Below, piece by piece: positions 51,602-56,087 of a stretch of DNA of 56,087 nucleotides. Each line of letters opens with the position of its first letter. Position 1 is the stretch's first letter. The position numbers were made by a program, and so were the translations under genes. The notes beneath the pieces are model-generated. The model saw only the letters and a list, made by a program, of their open reading frames with translations, made no database searches and was not told where the DNA came from. The stretch comes from Acaryochloris sp. IP29b_bin.137 (GTDB lineage Bacteria > Cyanobacteriota > Cyanobacteriia > Thermosynechococcales > Thermosynechococcaceae), in the NCBI RefSeq assembly GCF_028285745.1, contig NZ_JANQOP010000047.1, positions 1-56,087 on the forward strand. The letters run 5' to 3'.

Positions 51602-54600
51602 ATGCCCCGCCGTGCTAATGCTTCCAAACAAGAGAAAAAAGCAGCGGCTAGTCGTGCATCTACTAATGGTCGGGTCAAGAAAGTCCAGATTCCCGCAGAC
51701 CATCGAATACGGATTCGAGGCGCCCGTCAGCATAACCTCAAAAATATTGATTTAGACCTACCCCGCGATCAGCTGATTGTGTTTACAGGCGTATCGGGGT
51801 CGGGGAAATCTTCCCTGGCCTTTGACACCATCTTTGCAGAGGGGCAACGACGCTATGTGGAATCCCTTAGTGCCTATGCCCGCCAGTTCTTAGGCCAGGT
51901 CGATAAGCCGGATGTGGATGCTATCGAAGGTCTGAGTCCAGCGATTTCCATCGACCAAAAATCTACATCCCATAACCCCCGATCCACAGTGGGGACGGTG
52001 ACAGAGATTTACGACTACTTGCGCCTACTGTACGGACGGGCAGGAGAACCCCATTGTCCCCATTGCGATCGCACCATCACCCCCCAAACCATCGATCAGA
52101 TGGTAGATCAGGTGATGGAACTGTCGGAGAAAGCGCGATTCCAGATTCTGGCCCCCGTGGTTCGAGGTAAAAAAGGCACCCATAAAAAGCTGCTGTCGAG
52201 TCTGGCTTCGGAGGGATTTGTTCGAGTGCGGGTAAATGGTGACGTGCGAGAACTCAGCGATGCCATCGTCTTGGATAAAAACTTCAAGCATGACATTGAA
52301 GTGGTGGTTGATCGATTGGTGATGAAGCCAGGGATTGAGGAACGACTTGCAGATTCGCTATCCACGGGACTGCAGCGCGCTGAAGGCATTGTAATGGTTG
52401 AGGTCCTGCCTACCCCCTCCGATAAAGTGGTGCCCATTACCCAAGCTAAATCGCTTAAGGTGGCCGAAGCAGAAGGCAGTTATGGCGACGACACCCAGCC
52501 CAAACTCTTTGTTTTTTCCGAGAACTTCGCCTGTCCTGAGCATGGGGCAGTGATGGAAGAACTCTCGCCTCGTCTGTTCTCTTTTAACTCACCCTATGGG
52601 GCCTGCCCGGCATGTCATGGATTGGGGAGCCTTAAGGTCTTTTCTGAAGATCTAATTGTCCCGGACCCCAATCTGCCTGTCTATGCCGCCATTGCTCCCT
52701 GGTCAGAGAAAGACAATACTTACTACTTTTCGCTGCTTTATAGCGTGGGGCAGGCGTTTGGGTTTGAGCTACAAACGAGCTGGGCTGATCTAACGGACGA
52801 GCAGCGCCATATCGTCTTACATGGCACTAAAGAACCGATTTATATGGAAGTGGATTCTCGCTATCGAGAATCGAAGGGCTATCACAAACGATATGAGGGT
52901 GTGATTCCCCTGCTGGATCGGCATTACCGGGAAACCACCTCCGAGCAGTATCGGCAAAAGCTAGAAAAATATCTGATTCAGCGGCCCTGTGAAGTCTGTG
53001 GGGGGCGGCGCTTAAAGCCAGAGGCATTATCGGTGCGGATGGGCCAATTCTGCCTGCCCGATCTGACTAGCGTTTCTATTCGCGATTGTCTGGAACGGAT
53101 CAATGCCATGACCTTGAGTGCTCGCCAGGCCAAAATTGGGGAGCTGGTGCTTAAGGAAATTAAGGCTCGTTTGCAGTTTTTGCTGGACGTGGGGCTGGAT
53201 TATCTCACCCTAGACCGAACCGCCATGACCCTATCGGGAGGTGAGGCCCAGCGGATTCGTCTGGCGACTCAAATTGGTGCGGGGTTAACGGGGGTTCTCT
53301 ACGTATTGGATGAGCCCAGTATTGGTTTGCATCAGCGGGATAATCATCGGTTGCTGCAAACCCTAACCAAGCTGCGAGACCTCGGTAATACCTTGATTGT
53401 GGTGGAGCATGACGAGGATACGATTCGAGCTGCGGATTACCTAGTGGATATCGGTCCAGCGGCGGGGGTACATGGCGGCGATATTGTTGTGCAGGGGGGC
53501 TTAGAAGAACTGCTGGATAACGGCGAATCCTTGACGGGGGCTTACCTGTCTGGGAAACGGGTGATTCCTACCCCGCCTGAACGCCGAGCCGGGAATGGCC
53601 GGGCGCTGCGACTCCACAATGCCTATCGCAACAATCTCCAAAGCCTGGATGTGGAGATTCCCTTGGGCAAGCTGGTCTGTATTACCGGGGTATCGGGGTC
53701 GGGTAAATCGACGCTGATGAATGAGTTGCTTTATCCCGCTTTGCAGCATCACTTGGGCTTTAAGGTGCCGTTCCCGAATGAGTTAGACCGGGTGGCGGGT
53801 CTGAAGAGTTTGGATAAAGCCATCGTTATTGACCAATCTCCGATTGGCCGGACGCCTCGTTCTAACCCCGCTACCTATACGGGGGTATTTGACGTGATTC
53901 GGAGTGTGTTTTCGGAAACGGTAGAAGCCAAGGCCCGGGGCTATAAACCCGGTCGTTTTTCCTTTAACGTTAAGGGCGGGCGCTGTGAAGCCTGCGGTGG
54001 GCAAGGCGTAAATGTAATTGAGATGAATTTCCTGCCGGATGTCTATGTGCAGTGCGAGGTTTGTAAGGGGGCACGGTATAACCGGGAAACGCTGCAGGTG
54101 AAGTACAAGGGTAAGTCGATTGCGGATGTGCTGGCGATGACGGCGGAGGAAGCCCTGAAGTTTTGTGAGAATATCCCGAAGGCGGCGAATAAGCTGCAGA
54201 CGATGGTGGATGTGGGATTAGGATATGTGCGGCTTGGGCAAACGGCACCCACTTTGTCGGGAGGGGAAGCCCAGCGGTTGAAGTTGGCGACGGAGTTGTC
54301 TCGGCGGGCGACGGGTAAAACGCTGTATTTAATTGATGAACCGACGACGGGTTTGTCTTTTTATGATGTGCACAAGCTGCTGGATGTGTTGCAGCGGCTT
54401 GTGGATAAGGGCAATTCGGTGTTGGTGATTGAGCATAATTTGGATGTGATTCGCTGCTCGGATTGGGTGATTGATCTGGGGCCAGATGGGGGCGATCGTG
54501 GGGGTGAGTTGGTGGCGACGGGGACACCCGAGACGGTTGCGAATGTGGCTAAGTCTTATACGGGGCAATATCTTAAGCAGGTGCTAGCGCTTCATCCGCC

Positions 54601-54622
54601 CACCATTGCTGCTGACGCTTAA
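51602..54622 (+). CDS. uvrA: UvrABC system protein A
   Basis: A 1006-residue UvrA, slightly longer than the usual ~940-970 because of a basic Lys/Arg/Ala N-terminal extension of about 35 residues. Two ABC ATPase halves: Walker [10 protein letters not shown] (about residues 62-70) and GVSGSGKST (about 698-706), with signatures [14 protein letters not shown] and [14 protein letters not shown]. Zinc-binding [18 protein letters not shown] and [10 protein letters not shown]...[10 protein letters not shown] sites are present. UvrA finds DNA damage as a dimer and loads UvrB. The TIR-WD40 gene follows 118 bp downstream on the same strand. Confidence 0.97.
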   Translation: MPRRANASKQEKKAAASRASTNGRVKKVQIPADHRIRIRGARQHNLKNIDLDLPRDQLIVFTGVSGSGKSSLAFDTIFAEGQRRYVESLSAYARQFLGQVDKPDVDAIEGLSPAISIDQKSTSHNPRSTVGTVTEIYDYLRLLYGRAGEPHCPHCDRTITPQTIDQMVDQVMELSEKARFQILAPVVRGKKGTHKKLLSSLASEGFVRVRVNGDVRELSDAIVLDKNFKHDIEVVVDRLVMKPGIEERLADSLSTGLQRAEGIVMVEVLPTPSDKVVPITQAKSLKVAEAEGSYGDDTQPKLFVFSENFACPEHGAVMEELSPRLFSFNSPYGACPACHGLGSLKVFSEDLIVPDPNLPVYAAIAPWSEKDNTYYFSLLYSVGQAFGFELQTSWADLTDEQRHIVLHGTKEPIYMEVDSRYRESKGYHKRYEGVIPLLDRHYRETTSEQYRQKLEKYLIQRPCEVCGGRRLKPEALSVRMGQFCLPDLTSVSIRDCLERINAMTLSARQAKIGELVLKEIKARLQFLLDVGLDYLTLDRTAMTLSGGEAQRIRLATQIGAGLTGVLYVLDEPSIGLHQRDNHRLLQTLTKLRDLGNTLIVVEHDEDTIRAADYLVDIGPAAGVHGGDIVVQGGLEELLDNGESLTGAYLSGKRVIPTPPERRAGNGRALRLHNAYRNNLQSLDVEIPLGKLVCITGVSGSGKSTLMNELLYPALQHHLGFKVPFPNELDRVAGLKSLDKAIVIDQSPIGRTPRSNPATYTGVFDVIRSVFSETVEAKARGYKPGRFSFNVKGGRCEACGGQGVNVIEMNFLPDVYVQCEVCKGARYNRETLQVKYKGKSIADVLAMTAEEALKFCENIPKAANKLQTMVDVGLGYVRLGQTAPTLSGGEAQRLKLATELSRRATGKTLYLIDEPTTGLSFYDVHKLLDVLQRLVDKGNSVLVIEHNLDVIRCSDWVIDLGPDGGDRGGELVATGTPETVANVAKSYTGQYLKQVLALHPPTIAADA

Positions 54623-54739
54623 GACCGCTAATTCACGTATTAGAATACAGTTGCAATCTGATCATCCTGATTGCTCTTGATATAGAGCAAATTCAAGAGA
54701 TTAATTGTTGGCTTTTCAAGGGTCGGCCAGGAGCAATGA

Positions 54740-56087
54740 GTGGCAGCTAATTTCCAATACGATGTATTTCTCAGCCACAGTACCCAGAATAAAGATGTAG
54801 TGCGGAGGATTGCAGAGCGTCTTAAGTCTGATGGGGTGGAAGTTTGGTTTGATGAGTGGTGCATTCAACCTGGGGACAATATTCCAGCCAAAATTGAGGA
54901 AGGGTTAGAACAGTCCCGAGTGTTGGTGCTGTGCATGTCGGCTGAGGCATTTGGGTCGGATTGGGCACAGTTGGAGAGCTATACCTTTCGATTTAAAGAC
55001 CCACTAAACAAGGACCGTCGCTTTATTCCCCTAAAGTTAGATGACGCCCCGATCAAAGGATCGTTGGCACAGTTTAGCTATATCGATTGGCGTAGGCAGG
55101 ATAGCTCTGAAGCATATGGCAAACTGCTGACAACTTGTAAACTTCAGCAAGACGCTCCATTACCAAACCCAAAACAACTCACTCAAGACGAATTTAAGTT
55201 AAAGATTCTATCGCTCGGACACACTGACTCCGTCAGGAGCGTGGCCTTCAGCGCCGACGGTCGCCGCGCCCTCTCCGGCTCTGATGACAACACCGTGCGC
55301 TTGTGGGACGTCGATACCGGACAATCCCTCAGGGTCATGGAAGGACACACTCACGACGTCTTGAGCGTGGCCTTCAGCGCCGACGGTCGCCGCGCCCTCT
55401 CCGGCTCCTCTGACGGCACCGTGCGCTTGTGGGACGTCGATACCGGACAAACCCTCAGGGTCATGGAAGGACACACTGACGACGTCAATAGCGTGGCCTT
55501 CAGCGCCGACGGTCGCCGCGCCCTCTCCGGCTCCTATGACGACACCGTGCGCTTGTGGGACGTCGATACCGGACAATCCCTCCGAGTCATGGAAGGACAC
55601 ACTGACTCCGTCAGGAGCGTGGCCTTCAGCGCCGACGGTCGCCGCGCCCTCTCCGGCTCCTCTGACAACACCGTGCGCTTGTGGGACGTCGATACCGGAC
55701 AAACTCTCCGAGTCATGGAAGGACACACTTCCTCCGTCTATAGCGTGGCCTTCAGCGCCGACGGTCGCCGCGCCCTCTCCGGCTCTGATGACAACACCGT
55801 GCGCTTGTGGGACGTCGATACTGGACAATCCCTCAGGGTCATAGAAGGCCACGCTCCAGACGGCGTCAGTGTGTCCTTCCATGACTCGGAGGGATTGTCC
55901 GGTATCGACGTCCCACAAGCGCACGGTGCGGTCATTAGAGCTGGAGAGGGCGCGGCGACCGTCGGCGCTGAAGGCCACGCTCCTGACGGAGTCAGTGTGT
56001 CCTTCCATGACTCGGAGAGTTTGTCCGGTATCGACGTCCCACAAGCGCACGGTGTTGTCAGAGGAGCCGGAGAGGGCGCGGCGACCG
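54740..56087 (+). CDS. TIR domain fused to WD40 repeats, continuing past the window
   Basis: GTG start at 54740, supported by AGGAG at 54729-54733; an ATG at 54736 is in another frame and stops after four codons. Residues about 5-140 form a TIR domain: FQYDVFLSHSTQNKD at the start, VWFDEWCIQPGDNIPAKIEEG, SRVLVLCMSAEAFG and a W-x3-E motif (W75, E79), the glutamate position used by NAD-cleaving TIR enzymes. From residue 160 five WD40 units of 42 residues follow, DNA almost identical. At 55844-55852 the array turns to reverse-complement copies, so the remaining translation (still open, no stop) is not WD40-like. No ATPase domain lies between TIR and WD40. The role as immune or death effector is inference from TIR families. 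Confidence 0.8.
   Translation, partial: MAANFQYDVFLSHSTQNKDVVRRIAERLKSDGVEVWFDEWCIQPGDNIPAKIEEGLEQSRVLVLCMSAEAFGSDWAQLESYTFRFKDPLNKDRRFIPLKLDDAPIKGSLAQFSYIDWRRQDSSEAYGKLLTTCKLQQDAPLPNPKQLTQDEFKLKILSLGHTDSVRSVAFSADGRRALSGSDDNTVRLWDVDTGQSLRVMEGHTHDVLSVAFSADGRRALSGSSDGTVRLWDVDTGQTLRVMEGHTDDVNSVAFSADGRRALSGSYDDTVRLWDVDTGQSLRVMEGHTDSVRSVAFSADGRRALSGSSDNTVRLWDVDTGQTLRVMEGHTSSVYSVAFSADGRRALSGSDDNTVRLWDVDTGQSLRVIEGHAPDGVSVSFHDSEGLSGIDVPQAHGAVIRAGEGAATVGAEGHAPDGVSVSFHDSESLSGIDVPQAHGVVRGAGEGAAT
55217..55846 (+). repeat. Five direct 126-bp WD40 units
   Basis: Units begin with GGACAC at 55217, 55343, 55469, 55595 and 55721, exactly 126 bp apart. GTGCGCTTGTGG starts at 55295, 55421, 55547, 55673 and 55799. 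Between units only a few codons vary (e.g. the two or three after GHT and those after SGS), the rest is DNA-identical, unlike the other WD40 gene in the window, where the repeats are diverged. Such homogeneity implies recent amplification or gene conversion. Confidence 0.92.
55844..56087 (-). repeat. Reverse-complemented WD40 units (inverted part of the array)
   Basis: From the shared GAAGG-n-CAC at 55844-55852 to the window end, the plus strand reads as the reverse complement of the 126-bp unit. CGCAC sites recur at 55920 and 56046, again 126 bp apart. On the minus strand the sense WD40 translation resumes: SGSSDNTVRLWDVDTGQT, then a variant unit with SSSNDRT and GHTDAVWSVAF. Because these variants do not occur in the direct units, the right part is not an exact mirror. 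Confidence 0.88.

Noticed and set aside
55208-56050. A long minus-strand open frame of 280 codons at the right edge
   Set aside because: Its first part is real WD40 sense (from the inverted units), but after about 55855 it becomes antisense of the direct units; it is kept as part of the inverted repeat observation, not as a gene.
55217-56087. 126-bp periodic repeats as a CRISPR or non-coding satellite
   Set aside because: Period is three times 42 codons, no spacers, and the translation is a clear WD40 unit in frame with a TIR domain.

Overview
The window is chromosomal DNA from a cyanobacterium. It carries photosystem II subunit gene psbY, two CP12 genes, cyanobacterial NDH-1 subunit genes in two clusters (ndhF-ndhD and ndhA-I-G-E), a PatA/CheY/CheW/MCP/CheA-hybrid chemosensory operon, several cyanobacterial families of unknown function (DUF3288, a TIGR02652-like protein), and more than a dozen copies of the HIP1 octamer GCGATCGC. 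A large-genome unicellular cyanobacterium such as Acaryochloris would fit, but the genus is a guess. I saw no rRNA, tRNA, CRISPR array or insertion sequence.

Layout. 1-3.7 kb: end of an acyl-CoA dehydrogenase, an SMI1/KNR4 protein, an L,D-transpeptidase, Maf and a secreted YHYH protein. 3.8-9.1 kb: two adjacent genes with related AAA-like ATPase domains, one fused to a GGDEF cyclase and one to 14 WD40 repeats. 9-15.7 kb: mostly small poorly known genes, plus a gamma-carbonic-anhydrase-like protein, psbY, a ComEA-like protein, a DM13 protein and a 44-codon gene with its own terminator. 15.9-20 kb: a 968-residue coiled-coil protein ending in a BRCT domain, and an M14-like peptidase. 20.3-28.6 kb: the chemosensory operon. 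28.7-33.7 kb: DUF2237, PAP2 phosphatase, ndhD and ndhF. 33.9-38.1 kb: a minus-strand run of thioredoxin, NnrU-like, YaaW-like, LD-carboxypeptidase, glycosyltransferase and a 47-codon gene. 38.5-40.6 kb: CP12, fructosamine kinase, a second CP12 and VanZ. 41-45.8 kb: an acyl-carrier-like protein without the usual serine, a glycosyltransferase, MiaE, an HD hydrolase and SerC, all on the minus strand. 46-54.6 kb: DUF3288, SixA, citrate synthase, ndhAIGE, rhomboid and uvrA.

The most unusual part is the right end (54740-56087). A GTG-started gene with a good ribosome binding site encodes a TIR domain fused directly to WD40 repeats. The first five repeats are near-identical 126-bp units. At about 55844-55852 the array flips: the remaining ~240 bp are reverse-complemented copies of the same unit, yet the plus-strand frame stays open to the window edge. 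The inverted units carry their own sequence variants, so they are not a simple mirror of the first five. This could be an in-place inversion inside the array, the tail of a second convergent WD40 gene, or an assembly error; sequence beyond the window would decide.

Functional links inside the window are clearest for the chemosensory operon (receptor, CheW, CheA-REC and two response regulators), for the NDH-1 subunits (proton-pumping membrane arms NdhD/NdhF and core NdhA/I/G/E of the same complex), and for the CP12 pair (redox control of the Calvin cycle). Most other genes look like single housekeeping or orphan genes.
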